From: CBDUXP01 sp965371225 [NCBI: uncultured bacterium]
GTDB lineage: Bacteria > Abyssobacteria > SURF-5 > CBDUXP01
Reading direction: 5' to 3'
Assembly: GCA_965371225.1 (NCBI GenBank)
Contig: CBDUXP010000034.1
Span: 1-41,064, forward strand
Length of the DNA: 41,064 nt
A program made the position numbers and the translations under genes. Positions within the stretch are counted from its first letter, which is position 1. Each line of letters starts with the position of its first letter. Below, in pieces: positions 15,101 to 23,564 of this stretch. The notes beneath the pieces were generated by a model. That model worked only from the letters and a program-made list of their open reading frames with translations, was not told the DNA's origin and did not search any database.

Positions 15101-16648
15101 ATGCAGAACAACATTGGCCTGCTGCTTACGAAACGCGCGTACCTGAACCCGGACGTGGAGGCGCTGGTGGATGTCGCCTCCGGCGAACGTTTCACCTTTG
15201 CCGAGTTCAACGCGCGCTGCAATCAGACCGCGCACCTGATTCACGGCCTCGGCGTGCGGCGTGGCGACCGCGTAGCGCTGCTGCTCATGAACGGGCCGGC
15301 GTTCATGGAGACGTTCTTCGCGCTCGCCAAGCTCGGGGCCGTGGTGGTGCCCCTGAACTGGCGGCTCGTGGCGGACGAACTGGCGTTCATCCTGAAGGAC
15401 AGCGGCGCGGAGACCCTGGTCTACGGAGGGGAGTTTGCCGAGACGGTGGCGGACCTGCACGCGCGCGGCGCGGACGCGACGGCACTGCGGAACTGGGTGC
15501 ACGTGGGCGATGCCGGCAGCCGGGCCGACTTCGCAGTGGAGTACGAATCGCTGCAGGCCGCCGCGCCCACGGCGGAACCGGAGATCGGCGCGGACGAGGA
15601 TGATCTGCTGTACATCATGTACACCTCCGGCACCACCGGCCTGCCGAAGGGTGCGGTGCACACGCACGCGTCGGCGTTGTGGGCGTGCATCACGATCGCC
15701 CAGACCGCGGACCTGCGGTACAAGGACCGGTATCTGGTGTCCCTGCCCCTGTTCCACGTGGGGGCGCTGACGCCCATGACGGGCGCGGTCTACGGCGGGT
15801 TCACGACGATCATCATGCGCGCCTTCGATCCCGTGAAGACCTGGGAACTCATGGCGGAGGAGCGGATCACCACCATGCTCGCCGTTCCGGCCATGCTGAA
15901 TTTCATGCTGCAGGTGCCCGACGTGGAGAAGTACGACTACTCCGCCCTGCGCTGGTGCATGAGCGGCGCGGCGCCCGTACCCGTCACGCTGATCGAGCAA
16001 TTCGCCAAGCTGGGCATCGAAATCCATCAGGTGTACGGCCTCACCGAAACGTGCGGCCCGGCGTGTCTCATCAGCCCGGACGACGCGCTCGCGAAGGCCG
16101 GATCCACGGGGAAGGCCTTTTTCCATACGGACGTGCGCATCGTGGACGACGCCGGGGTCGAGGTCCCCCATGGCGAGGCCGGCGAGGTCATCATTCGCGG
16201 CAAGCATCTCATGACGGAGTATTGGAACCGGCCCGACGCGACGGCGGAGACCATTAAGGACGGGTGGCTCTATTCAGGCGATATCGCCAGCATGGATGCC
16301 GAAGGGTTCGTGTATATCCAGGACCGGAAGAAGGACATGATCATCTCGGGGGGGGAGAACGTCTATCCCGCCGAGATTGAGAACGTGATCCTGAGCCATC
16401 CACAGGTCACCGAAGTCGCGGTCATCGGCTTGCCGAGCGCGAAGTGGGGCGAGACGCCGCTGGCCATTGTGGTGCGATCCGATCCCGCGCTCGGGGCCCA
16501 GGACGTGTTGGCCCATTGCGACGGGAAGCTGTCGCGCTTCAAGCAGCCGAAAGCCGTCGAGTTCATCGATGAAATTCCGCGCAATCCCACCGGCAAGATT
16601 CTGAAGCGGATCCTGCGCGAGCAATTTCCGGGTCCCGCCGCCGACTAG
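15101..16648 (+). CDS. AMP-forming acyl-CoA synthetase (medium/long-chain type)
   Basis: A 515-residue member of the ANL superfamily converting a fatty or aromatic acid into its CoA ester. Motifs are complete: MYTSGTTGLPKGAV (P-loop), YGLTETCGP (A5), GWLYSGDIASMDAEGFVYI with the conserved Asp, DRKKDMIISGGENVYPAEIE (hinge and A8), and PRNPTGKILKRILRE with the catalytic lysine near the C-terminus. It is closer to FadD/FadK-like and steroid-acid ligases than the ligase at 10329. ATG 15101 is preferred over the in-frame ATG 15077 because GGGGGGA sits directly before it and the protein then starts at the usual family position. It is followed after 65 bases by the metallohydrolase, probably on the same transcript. 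Confidence 0.92.
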   Translation: MQNNIGLLLTKRAYLNPDVEALVDVASGERFTFAEFNARCNQTAHLIHGLGVRRGDRVALLLMNGPAFMETFFALAKLGAVVVPLNWRLVADELAFILKDSGAETLVYGGEFAETVADLHARGADATALRNWVHVGDAGSRADFAVEYESLQAAAPTAEPEIGADEDDLLYIMYTSGTTGLPKGAVHTHASALWACITIAQTADLRYKDRYLVSLPLFHVGALTPMTGAVYGGFTTIIMRAFDPVKTWELMAEERITTMLAVPAMLNFMLQVPDVEKYDYSALRWCMSGAAPVPVTLIEQFAKLGIEIHQVYGLTETCGPACLISPDDALAKAGSTGKAFFHTDVRIVDDAGVEVPHGEAGEVIIRGKHLMTEYWNRPDATAETIKDGWLYSGDIASMDAEGFVYIQDRKKDMIISGGENVYPAEIENVILSHPQVTEVAVIGLPSAKWGETPLAIVVRSDPALGAQDVLAHCDGKLSRFKQPKAVEFIDEIPRNPTGKILKRILREQFPGPAAD

Positions 16649-16713
16649 CCGACGATCGCGCCGGGGCGGTGGCCTCCCGCCAGCCCCATCCGCCTACCCC
16701 CAGGGAGCAGCCC

Positions 16714-17985
16714 ATGCCGCAGAATCCCCTCAGCCGGTTTCTCGAAAACCAGGACGCCGACCCCGACGACGCGAAATTCTTCTGGAGTGGCGGTCCCGTG
16801 GAGGTGGCCGAGCGCACGTGGTTCCAATCGCTGTTGAGCGGGGCCACGGCCTTCGAGACGGACGCGGGCCTCGTGGTGGTGGACACGGGCACGATCTGGG
16901 CGGGCCCGACGCTCGCCGAGCGGGTGCGGCAGCACACCCAGGCGCCGGTGCACACCGCTATCTTCACGCACGGGCACGTGGATCACGCCTACGGGCTTCG
17001 CGACTTTCTCGTTGACGGCCAACGGCCGCCGCGCGTGATCGCCCACGAGCGCACCCTCGACCGGTTTGCGCGTTACGAGCGCACCGCCCGGCACAATGCC
17101 GCCATCAACGCGCGCCAATTCGGCGGTAGCGTGCGCGGGGCAGAGGATTCCACCGCGTACGACACGTTCAAGCTGCCGCCCATCCTCCCCGATACGCTGG
17201 TGCGCGACGCCATGACGCTGACCGTGGGGGGGCTCACGTTCGAACTGCGCCACTGCCGGGGCGAGACGGACGATCACCTGTGGGTCTGGTGCCCCGAGCG
17301 CGAGGTGCTCTGCCCCGGCGACCTCTTCATCTACGGCGTGCCGAACGCTGGCAATCCCCAGAAGGCGCAACGCTATCCCTGGGATTGGGCGGCGGGCCTG
17401 CGGGACATGGCTGCGCGCCGGCCCCGCAGTCTCTGCCCCGGCCACGGTGGACCCACGGTGAACGATCCCGACAAGATTCAGCGGATGCTGACGGAAACCG
17501 CCGACTACCTGGAGGCAATCGTGTCGCAGACCCTGGCCGCGCTGGACGACGGGTCGCCCCCGCACGTGGATATCGTGCACCGCGTCCAGCCGCCGGCGAC
17601 TGAGTCCCCGTGGCTGCAGCCGGTGTACGACGACGCCGAGTTCATCGTGCGCAACATCATTCGCTACTACGGCGGATGGTGGACGGGGCGGCCGAGCGAA
17701 CTGAAACCCGCGCCGCGCGCGGCGGTGGCACGGGAACTCGCGGACCTTGCGGGCGGGGCGGCGGTCCTGGCCCAGCGGGCGAAGGCCCTGGCCGAACGGG
17801 GCGACTGGCGCCTCGCGTCGCACCTGGCCGACTACGCGTTGGAAGCGGCGCCGGACGATCCCGCCATTCGCGCGATCGTGGGGGACTTCTACGAGGCGCG
17901 CGCCGCGACGGAGCCGAGCCTGATGGCCTCGAACCTCTGTAACTCGGCAGCCGCGTACGCGCGGGAAGGACGGCCGTTCGCCTAG
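16714..17985 (+). CDS. MBL-fold metallohydrolase, alkylsulfatase-like
   Basis: A 423-residue metallo-beta-lactamase-fold enzyme. The zinc motif THGHVDHAYG gives His86, His88, Asp90 and His91; more ligands are expected in CRGETDDHLWVW and CPGHGGPTV. The last 110 residues (from about AVARELADLAGGA, with GDWRLASHLADYAL and SNLCNSAAAYA) match the alkylsulfatase dimerisation domain. Compared with SdsA1/BDS1 alkylsulfatases of roughly 650 residues it lacks a signal peptide and the C-terminal SCP2-like substrate domain, so it is a short cytoplasmic member. It may hydrolyse a sulfate ester or a CoA/lactone bond; the substrate is undetermined. ATG 16714 has a GGGAG site. It converges on the next gene with a 9-base gap. 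Confidence 0.87.
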   Translation: MPQNPLSRFLENQDADPDDAKFFWSGGPVEVAERTWFQSLLSGATAFETDAGLVVVDTGTIWAGPTLAERVRQHTQAPVHTAIFTHGHVDHAYGLRDFLVDGQRPPRVIAHERTLDRFARYERTARHNAAINARQFGGSVRGAEDSTAYDTFKLPPILPDTLVRDAMTLTVGGLTFELRHCRGETDDHLWVWCPEREVLCPGDLFIYGVPNAGNPQKAQRYPWDWAAGLRDMAARRPRSLCPGHGGPTVNDPDKIQRMLTETADYLEAIVSQTLAALDDGSPPHVDIVHRVQPPATESPWLQPVYDDAEFIVRNIIRYYGGWWTGRPSELKPAPRAAVARELADLAGGAAVLAQRAKALAERGDWRLASHLADYALEAAPDDPAIRAIVGDFYEARAATEPSLMASNLCNSAAAYAREGRPFA

Positions 17986-17994
17986 AGCCGTCGC

Positions 17995-18948
17995 CTACGC
18001 GTCCGCGTCTCCCTGTGGGGCTGCGGTGTCCGCCTCCGCGCCGGCGCCGGGCTGCTCCGCACCGTTCGCCCGGAAGACAGGCACCAGAAATTCCGCGCGA
18101 TAACCCGCCCCGGCGCCGGTGGTGGCCACTTCGACGCGCCAAACGATGGGGTTCCGCACCGCCAAGCTGCTGGGCCGGCAGGACGCGGGAATCTCGAACC
18201 GCACGGGAATCGCGGAGTACTGGGCGCTGATCGCCACCTCGTCGCCGCCGACGGTGTATTCCGGCTGCCACAGCGCCTGGCGTGTGCCGCCGAGCCCGGG
18301 GCTCTGTTCGCAGACGAGCCGCACACGGAACACCCGCTCGCCTTTCGCGGCCACCTGCGCCCGCACGGCGCCGTCCAGTTCCCCCCCGATCCGGCCGGGG
18401 ACCGAGGCCATCTCGAATACGGATTCGCGGGAGCGCCACCACCGCCAGGTGGCCAGCGTCGCCCACGCCAGGAGCCCGACGCCCAGGAGGCTCGAGAGCG
18501 CGACACACGCCAGCCCCCAGTAGGCCCCGGTTTCCAACCAGGTACCGAGCGGCACGAGGGGGAGCAGCGCACCCCACAGCACCGCGTGCCACCCGACGAC
18601 CGCCAACCACGCGAGCACGGCCGCACGGCCGAGGGAATGCTTGATGAGACCCGCCGCCCAGTCCGCGCGCCACATCCAGGGCTGGTCGGGATAGCTGGCG
18701 CGGCGCGCCCCTTCGCGTGCCAGATTTACGCCGCCGGCGATCACGCCCAGGCCCGCGCCCACCTGGGCGGCGGCAAAAAACACGAGCACGAACACCCCGA
18801 TGTACACGGCGACGTCCCGGGCCGGCGGCGGACGCGACCAGTACTGCGCTACGGCACTCCACCCAATCCAGCAACCGAGCGCCAACAGCGCCAGCCCAAG
18901 CAGGGCCAGACACGTGCCCCCTCCCAGTCGGTACCGCGTTCCCCGCAT
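17995..18948 (-). CDS. Membrane hypothetical protein
   Basis: A 317-residue protein I cannot place firmly. There are four hydrophobic segments in the first half: LALLGLALLALGCWIGW, VAVYIGVFVLVFFAAAQVGAGLGVIAGG, AAVLAWLAVVGWHAVLWGALLPL and WGLACVALSSLLGVGLLAWATL. The C-terminal half is soluble, beta-rich and acidic at the end, beginning with SVFEMASVPGRIGGELDGAV and containing paired polar strands (FRVRLVCEQ, ISAQYSAIPVRFEIP). The layout recalls DUF3592-like proteins in which a membrane part precedes a domain for an external face, but this is only a resemblance. ATG 18948 is preferred over ATG 19008 because AGGA lies 6 nt upstream. It is divergent from the VOC gene at 19211. Confidence 0.7.
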   Translation of the reverse strand: MRGTRYRLGGGTCLALLGLALLALGCWIGWSAVAQYWSRPPPARDVAVYIGVFVLVFFAAAQVGAGLGVIAGGVNLAREGARRASYPDQPWMWRADWAAGLIKHSLGRAAVLAWLAVVGWHAVLWGALLPLVPLGTWLETGAYWGLACVALSSLLGVGLLAWATLATWRWWRSRESVFEMASVPGRIGGELDGAVRAQVAAKGERVFRVRLVCEQSPGLGGTRQALWQPEYTVGGDEVAISAQYSAIPVRFEIPASCRPSSLAVRNPIVWRVEVATTGAGAGYRAEFLVPVFRANGAEQPGAGAEADTAAPQGDADA

Positions 18949-19210
18949 CGCAATTCCTGACGCGCCAGTCCCCGGGTCGGGGTCGGGGCGTGCGTTGCTC
19001 GAATGCATCGATCTGCCCAGTGTGCCGTACCCCAGGCGTTATTCGCGGCGAGTCTCCTCCTACGATACCAATCCCGCCTGCCGGATGCACGCGGGGTCGT
19101 GGCCCGGCCGCCTCGCCGCCCCGCCGCGGGCGCCTCCCATGGGCTATAGTGAGGGGGACCGGGCAGGCGGGGCACTCCAGGCGCGGCACCGCCGCCTGGA
19201 AGGAGGGACC

Positions 19211-19747
19211 ATGGGATTCCACCATTTGGCGCTGGCGACGCGGGACATCGCCGCCATTGATGAGTTCTACACGAAGGTGATGGGCTTCGAGCTGGCCAAG
19301 GTCGTCATCGGTCCGACGCGGAATGGCGGCTGGTCCAAGCATTTCTTCTATGACGCCGGGCACGGGCAATTGATGGCGTTCTGGGAGTTGCACGGCGACG
19401 AGTTTCCGGCCAATTTCCCGACCGGGCTTTCGGAGGGGGCGGGATTGCCCTTCTGGGTCAACCACATCGCGTTCTGGGCGGATGACGTGCCCGACCTGCA
19501 GGTGCACAAACAGCGGTGGATCGATCACGGGTGCACGGTCGTCGAGATCGACCATGAATGGTGCTATTCGATTTACACCCTGGATCCCAACGGCACGTGG
19601 GTCGAGTTCTGTGCCACTACCGCGACCTTCACGGACGAAGATCGGGCGTTCGCCCGCGAAGCCCTCGTACGCGACGATCTCCCGCACAGCCCCCGGCCTC
19701 CGTTCATCAAAGTGCACGAAGCGAAAGGGGCGGCGACGCCCTCGTAG
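19211..19747 (+). CDS. VOC-family protein, dioxygenase/isomerase-like
   Basis: A single-module vicinal-oxygen-chelate protein of 178 residues. GFHHLALATRDIAAIDEFY opens the fold, with His4 or His5 as the likely first metal ligand; WVNHIAFWADDV gives the second histidine; and DPNGTWVEFCATT gives the glutamate ligand. It is larger and more aromatic-rich than the VOC protein at 3157 and is not a close copy. The start is set by AGGAGGGACC immediately before ATG 19211; the open frame upstream has no matching sequence character. It leads a three-gene set with the CMD-like and isocitrate-lyase-like genes (gaps of 52 and 8 bases), suggesting it acts on a ring-cleavage or carboxylated intermediate. 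Confidence 0.87.
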   Translation: MGFHHLALATRDIAAIDEFYTKVMGFELAKVVIGPTRNGGWSKHFFYDAGHGQLMAFWELHGDEFPANFPTGLSEGAGLPFWVNHIAFWADDVPDLQVHKQRWIDHGCTVVEIDHEWCYSIYTLDPNGTWVEFCATTATFTDEDRAFAREALVRDDLPHSPRPPFIKVHEAKGAATPS

Positions 19748-19799
19748 CGCGGTCCCGTCGCACCCCCCACCGTCACACGGTTCAACAAGAGGTAGACGC

Positions 19800-20447
19800 A
19801 TGCCCCGCCTTCGCCAAGTGCCGCGCGCGGAAGCGGCGCCCGAGGTCATCCCGCTGTACGACTTGCTGTTCGGCGACCGCGATCCCGTGGCCGAACCCGG
19901 CACCGAAACGGGAACGCCGGGCAATTGGTGGACGGTGTTCGCCCTGGTGCCCGACGCGTTTCAACACGCGGTGCAGGGCTTCCAGTTCTACCGCAGCCGG
20001 AAACGCAAGCTGGATCCCCAGCTTCGGGAACTGGGCCAGACCCGGACGGGCTTCGCGCGCGGGAGCCAGTTCGTATTCTCACAGCATTGCAAGTCCTGCC
20101 GGTCGGTCGGGCTGAGCGAGGAGAAGATCCAGGCCATCCCCGCCTGGAGCACCGCCGAGGTGTTCGCACCGGTGGAGCGCGCCGTGCTCGCCTACACGGA
20201 TGCGTACGTGCTCGACGGCGGCCGCGTTCCCGATGGCACGTTTGCGGATTTGCAGGCGCACCTGTCCGACGAGGAAATTCTGGAGTTGACCTACACCATC
20301 GGGCTGTACGAGATGCACGCCACCATGTGCCGCGCCTTGCGCCTGGAGTACGACGACGTGGCCGAACGGGTGGCCGAAATTCCCGCGCCGACGCCCGAGG
20401 CGAATCAGGACGTCATGCGTAGCGTGGATTCCAAGCGCGACGGGTAG
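19800..20447 (+). CDS. Carboxymuconolactone decarboxylase/AhpD-fold protein
   Basis: A 215-residue alpha-helical protein of the CMD/AhpD family. The redox-type motif is SQHCKSCRSVG with Cys97 and Cys100; the usual C-x-x-C-x-x-x-His is broken because the last position is Gly104. Downstream segments typical of the family are VERAVLAYTDAYVLDGG and DEEILELTYTIGLYEMHATMCRAL. Members act as peroxidases with peroxiredoxin partners or as gamma-carboxymuconolactone decarboxylases; with the histidine missing, neither can be assumed. AAGAGG precedes the ATG at 19800. It lies between the VOC and isocitrate-lyase-like genes and is probably cotranscribed with both. Confidence 0.87.
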   Translation: MPRLRQVPRAEAAPEVIPLYDLLFGDRDPVAEPGTETGTPGNWWTVFALVPDAFQHAVQGFQFYRSRKRKLDPQLRELGQTRTGFARGSQFVFSQHCKSCRSVGLSEEKIQAIPAWSTAEVFAPVERAVLAYTDAYVLDGGRVPDGTFADLQAHLSDEEILELTYTIGLYEMHATMCRALRLEYDDVAERVAEIPAPTPEANQDVMRSVDSKRDG

Positions 20448-20455
20448 GCGCGCCC

Positions 20456-21313
20456 ATGTCCACGCCCGCCGCCGGCCTCCGCACGCTGCTGCAGGAGCCG
20501 GGCCTCGTGACCATGCCCTGTTGTTTCGATGCGTTGTCCGCGAAGCTCATCGAGGCGGCCGGCTTCCCCCTGACGTTCATGAGCGGCTTTGCGGTGGCGG
20601 CGACGCGCCTCGGCCTCCCGGACACCGGCCTCATCTCCTATGCCGAGATGCTCGATCAGGGCCGGAACATTTGCGGCGCGGTCTCGATCCCGGTCATCGG
20701 GGATGCCGACACGGGGTACGGCAACGCGGTGAACGTGAAGCGGACGGTGCACGGGTACGCGCAGGCGGGATTCGCCGCCGTCATGCTCGAGGATCAGGTG
20801 GCACCGAAACGCTGCGGCCATACGCAGGGCAAGGACGTGGTACCGCGCGCCGAGGCGGTCGCGCGCATTCGCGCGGCGGTGGACGCCCGGGCCGAGGGGC
20901 CCGACATCCTGATCGTGGCGCGCACGGACGCGCGGGCTCCGCTCGGTCTCGATGAAGCCATTGCGCGGGGCCGCGCCTTCGTCGAGGCGGGGGCGGACAT
21001 CGCCTTCCTGGAAGCCCCGGAATCCGAGGAGGAGATGCGCCGCCTCTGTGGCGAGATTCCCGGGCCGAAGATGGCGAACATGGTCGAAGGGGGCGTGACG
21101 CCGGTGCTACCCCCGGCGCAGTTGGAGGACCTCGGCTACGCGATCGCCGCGTATCCGCTGACGCTGCTGAGTGCCGGCGCGGCCGCCATGCAGGACGCGC
21201 TGACCGCGCTTCGCGCTGGGGAACCGCCCCCGCAGCTGCTGGATTTTGGCGCCCTTCGCACGCTCGTCGGATTCGACGCGTACGACCGCGAGCAGGCGCG
21301 CTACACGTCCTAG
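20456..21313 (+). CDS. Isocitrate lyase/PEP mutase-superfamily lyase
   Basis: A 285-residue TIM-barrel enzyme that makes or breaks a C-C bond next to a carboxylate. The signature PKRCGH (catalytic Cys120) and the metal-site GDADTGYGN (about 82-90) are both intact, as is LIVARTDAR. Length and motifs fit the 2-methylisocitrate lyase, oxaloacetate decarboxylase and dimethylmalate lyase group rather than full-length isocitrate lyase. The C-terminal ILVGFDAY-type ending is present (TLVGFDAYDREQ). It starts 8 bases after the CMD-like gene with no clear ribosome site, so translational coupling is likely. A strong hairpin follows the stop. It may release pyruvate or oxalate from a degradation product, which is inference. 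Confidence 0.9.
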   Translation: MSTPAAGLRTLLQEPGLVTMPCCFDALSAKLIEAAGFPLTFMSGFAVAATRLGLPDTGLISYAEMLDQGRNICGAVSIPVIGDADTGYGNAVNVKRTVHGYAQAGFAAVMLEDQVAPKRCGHTQGKDVVPRAEAVARIRAAVDARAEGPDILIVARTDARAPLGLDEAIARGRAFVEAGADIAFLEAPESEEEMRRLCGEIPGPKMANMVEGGVTPVLPPAQLEDLGYAIAAYPLTLLSAGAAAMQDALTALRAGEPPPQLLDFGALRTLVGFDAYDREQARYTS

Positions 21314-21339
21314 CGCCGGCGGCCGCACCGCCGCTGGCG
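21314..21339. terminator. Hairpin between convergent genes
   Basis: A 9-bp stem, CGCCGGCGG (21314-21322) with CCGCTGGCG (21331-21339), one G-T pair, with an 8-base loop, begins directly at the stop codon of the lyase gene. It lies between convergent genes and could serve both strands. There is no T run, so Rho independence is unproven. Confidence 0.45.
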
Positions 21340-21347
21340 CGCAGGTA

Positions 21348-22370
21348 TCAGACGCCGCGCATCATCCGCCGCGTGTAGCTCCAGTGGAATTCCCGCGTGT
21401 GTTCGAACTCGGGGGGCAACAGGCGGCCAAAGGGTAGCGTCAACCAGAGCCGGAGGCAGTGGCGCTTTCGCGCCGTGTCGTCATAGTCTTCGAACGCCGT
21501 GCGGCCGTGCAGGATGTCGTAATTGTTGGCCATCTGGAGATCGCCCGGCTGCATGTCGAACTCCAGGCGGATGCCCGGCTCCTCCGCGATAGCGTCGAGC
21601 AGATCCATGGCGGCCAGTTGCCGGTCAGTCAGCCGGGGCACGTTCTCGAACCGCTGCGCGAGCATGATGTAACCCCGCTTGTACAGCACGTGCAGCCGCC
21701 GGGCGTAATGGATGTAGATCGGGTGCACCTGGCAGCGGCCCGTGCCGGGAAGCTGCTGCCCGCGGGCATCGAAGTGGAAATCCTGTTGGAGGACTTCGGC
21801 CAGATCCGGTCGCCGGCGCACGACTTCGTTGAAGAGCGCGACGGCGCTGATCAGCCGGCTGCGGCCCCCCTGCTTCGCGGCGCGGCGGCATAGCAGCATG
21901 AAGATGTCCGACCCGTCGTTGTGGTAGGGAATCTCCAGGTTCGTCTCGTAGGCGCGCGCGGTCGCGTCCGTCCGGAGATCCTTCCCACAGTCGCGCACGT
22001 GGTGCAGGAGAGTGCCGTCCACATCCTGCGGCTCCGCCACGCCGAGATGGGTCCCAAGCCCCCAGAACACCACCGTCGCCTGCTGTTCGGACCAGCGGTC
22101 CACGGGCAGGCCCCGCAACAGGGCGAACCCGCGCCCGCCTTCAATCTCGCCCCGGATGTCCGCCAGAAAGGGCGCCACAGTCGGCAGGGGAAAGTCCTCG
22201 GTCCGCACCCGGAGCGGGTCCAACCCTTGCGTCGCTACGGACCACATGGCCGTCTCGATTTCGAGGATCTGCTCGGCGGTGAGCGTATAAATCCAGGCGC
22301 TGTTGCCGGCGAAGTTCGAACCGCGCCACGCCGCCGGGCTGTTCAGCGGTTCCCGAAGAATGTCCTGCAC
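21348..22370 (-). CDS. TauD/TfdA-family Fe(II)/2-oxoglutarate dioxygenase
   Basis: A 340-residue dioxygenase that hydroxylates or cleaves a substrate while converting 2-oxoglutarate to succinate. The iron facial triad is His150-Asn-Asp152 (IPYHNDGSD) and the distal His in YDILHGRTAFEDY; the co-substrate Arg is in RKRHCLRLWL. The N-terminal PLNSPAAWRGSNFAGNSAWIYTLTAEQI is typical of a TauD subgroup common in terpenoid- and phytanoyl-type degraders. The proposed start is GTG 22370, since no in-frame ATG occurs before the conserved PLNSPAAWRG; the ribosome site is poor. It follows the thiolase-like gene by 50 bases in the same direction, so it may be the third gene of that operon. Confidence 0.88.
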   Translation of the reverse strand: MQDILREPLNSPAAWRGSNFAGNSAWIYTLTAEQILEIETAMWSVATQGLDPLRVRTEDFPLPTVAPFLADIRGEIEGGRGFALLRGLPVDRWSEQQATVVFWGLGTHLGVAEPQDVDGTLLHHVRDCGKDLRTDATARAYETNLEIPYHNDGSDIFMLLCRRAAKQGGRSRLISAVALFNEVVRRRPDLAEVLQQDFHFDARGQQLPGTGRCQVHPIYIHYARRLHVLYKRGYIMLAQRFENVPRLTDRQLAAMDLLDAIAEEPGIRLEFDMQPGDLQMANNYDILHGRTAFEDYDDTARKRHCLRLWLTLPFGRLLPPEFEHTREFHWSYTRRMMRGV

Positions 22371-22420
22371 GGGGGCACCATAGCACGCGCCGCGCCCGGC
22401 AGCAGGGGATTCGCGGCGGG

Positions 22421-23563
22421 CTAGGGCTCCGCGTTGCTCAGGATGATGGTCCCGCTGGCGCCGAACATGCCGCCGACGCCGTGCGCAATGGAGATCGTCG
22501 CGCCGTCCACCTGCGCCGGGGCGGTACCGCGCAACTGGCGCACGCTCTCCTGCAACGCGTACATGCCGTACATGCCGGAATGCATGTAGCTGAGCCCGCC
22601 ACCGTTCGTGTTCAGGGGCAGCGTTCCGCCGGGCGCCGTCTGGCGCTCCCAAATAAACGCGCCCGCCTCGCCGCGCCCGACGAAGCCCAAGTCTTCCAAG
22701 CCGTAGAGGGGCAGATGGGCGAACGCGTCGTAGATCATCAGGTGGTCCACGTCAGCGTGGCTGATGCCCGCCTCCCGAAACGCCTGTTCCCCCGAGATGC
22801 GAAATGCCTTCGAGGTGGTGAAGTCCTCCATTTGGCTGATCAACGGGGTCTCCAGCCCTTCGCCGGTGCCCAGGACGTAGATGGGCTTGCGCGGCAGGTC
22901 CCGCGCCCGCTCGGCGGATGTCAAGATCAACGCGCCCCCACCGTCCGTCACCAGGCAACACTCCAGCAAATGGAACGGATACGCGATCATCCGCGAATCG
23001 AGGACGTCTTGCACCGTGAGGGGGTCCCGGTGCGACGCGCGGGGGTTCATGCCTGCCCACTCGCGCTGCACCACGGCGACCATCGCCAACTGCTCGTGGG
23101 TGAGTCCGTACTCCTTCATATAGCGCAGCATGGGGATGGTGAACAGGGTCGGCGGCCCCATGGGACCGTACGGCATCTCGAATTGGCCTTGCAGGCTGGC
23201 CGGCGCGCGGTTCCACCGGGCGCGCCCGACGCCCGACCGGCCGCTCTCCCCGTGGGTGATCAGGACGGTCTCGCAAAGGCCCTCATTGATCGCCGCGGCC
23301 GCGTGGCGCACGTGCAGCATGAACGAACACCCGCCGACCGCGGTGCCGTCCGCCCACTTGGGCGTGATGCCCAGGTAGTGCGCGATGCCCGTCGGCCACT
23401 CGCCGGCCGTGGCAAACCCGTCGATGTCCTTGAGCGTCAGGCCCGCATCGGCCAGCGTGTTCAGCGCCGCGTCCGCGTGCAACTGGATTTGCGACTGGTG
23501 CGGGATCTTGCCGAGTTCCGTCGTCTCGGCGGCGCCCACGATGGCAACGGTATTCGGTTGCAT
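22421..23563 (-). CDS. Thiolase-like (SCP2/Ltp2-type) protein paired with DUF35
   Basis: A 380-residue thiolase-fold protein. Cys79 in AVGGCSFML lies at the nucleophile position. The motif that is His-Asp-Ala in true thiolases (as in the gene at 9088) reads IYDAFAHL here, a Tyr for His change, and the last catalytic region is GGLSYMHSGMYGM rather than a GHP motif. These changes resemble thiolase-like aldolases such as Ltp2 that work with a DUF35 partner in steroid side-chain removal, though a condensing or thiolytic role is not excluded. ATG 23563 starts one base after the DUF35 stop codon, indicating translational coupling and probably a stable complex. Confidence 0.87.
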   Translation of the reverse strand: MQPNTVAIVGAAETTELGKIPHQSQIQLHADAALNTLADAGLTLKDIDGFATAGEWPTGIAHYLGITPKWADGTAVGGCSFMLHVRHAAAAINEGLCETVLITHGESGRSGVGRARWNRAPASLQGQFEMPYGPMGPPTLFTIPMLRYMKEYGLTHEQLAMVAVVQREWAGMNPRASHRDPLTVQDVLDSRMIAYPFHLLECCLVTDGGGALILTSAERARDLPRKPIYVLGTGEGLETPLISQMEDFTTSKAFRISGEQAFREAGISHADVDHLMIYDAFAHLPLYGLEDLGFVGRGEAGAFIWERQTAPGGTLPLNTNGGGLSYMHSGMYGMYALQESVRQLRGTAPAQVDGATISIAHGVGGMFGASGTIILSNAEP

Positions 23564-23564
23564 G

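Noticed and set aside
18949-19210. Extra small genes in the divergent gap before the second VOC gene
   Set aside because: The open frames here lack start sites with ribosome signals and show no family character; TATAGT at 19144-19149 is the only promoter-like word and has no -35.
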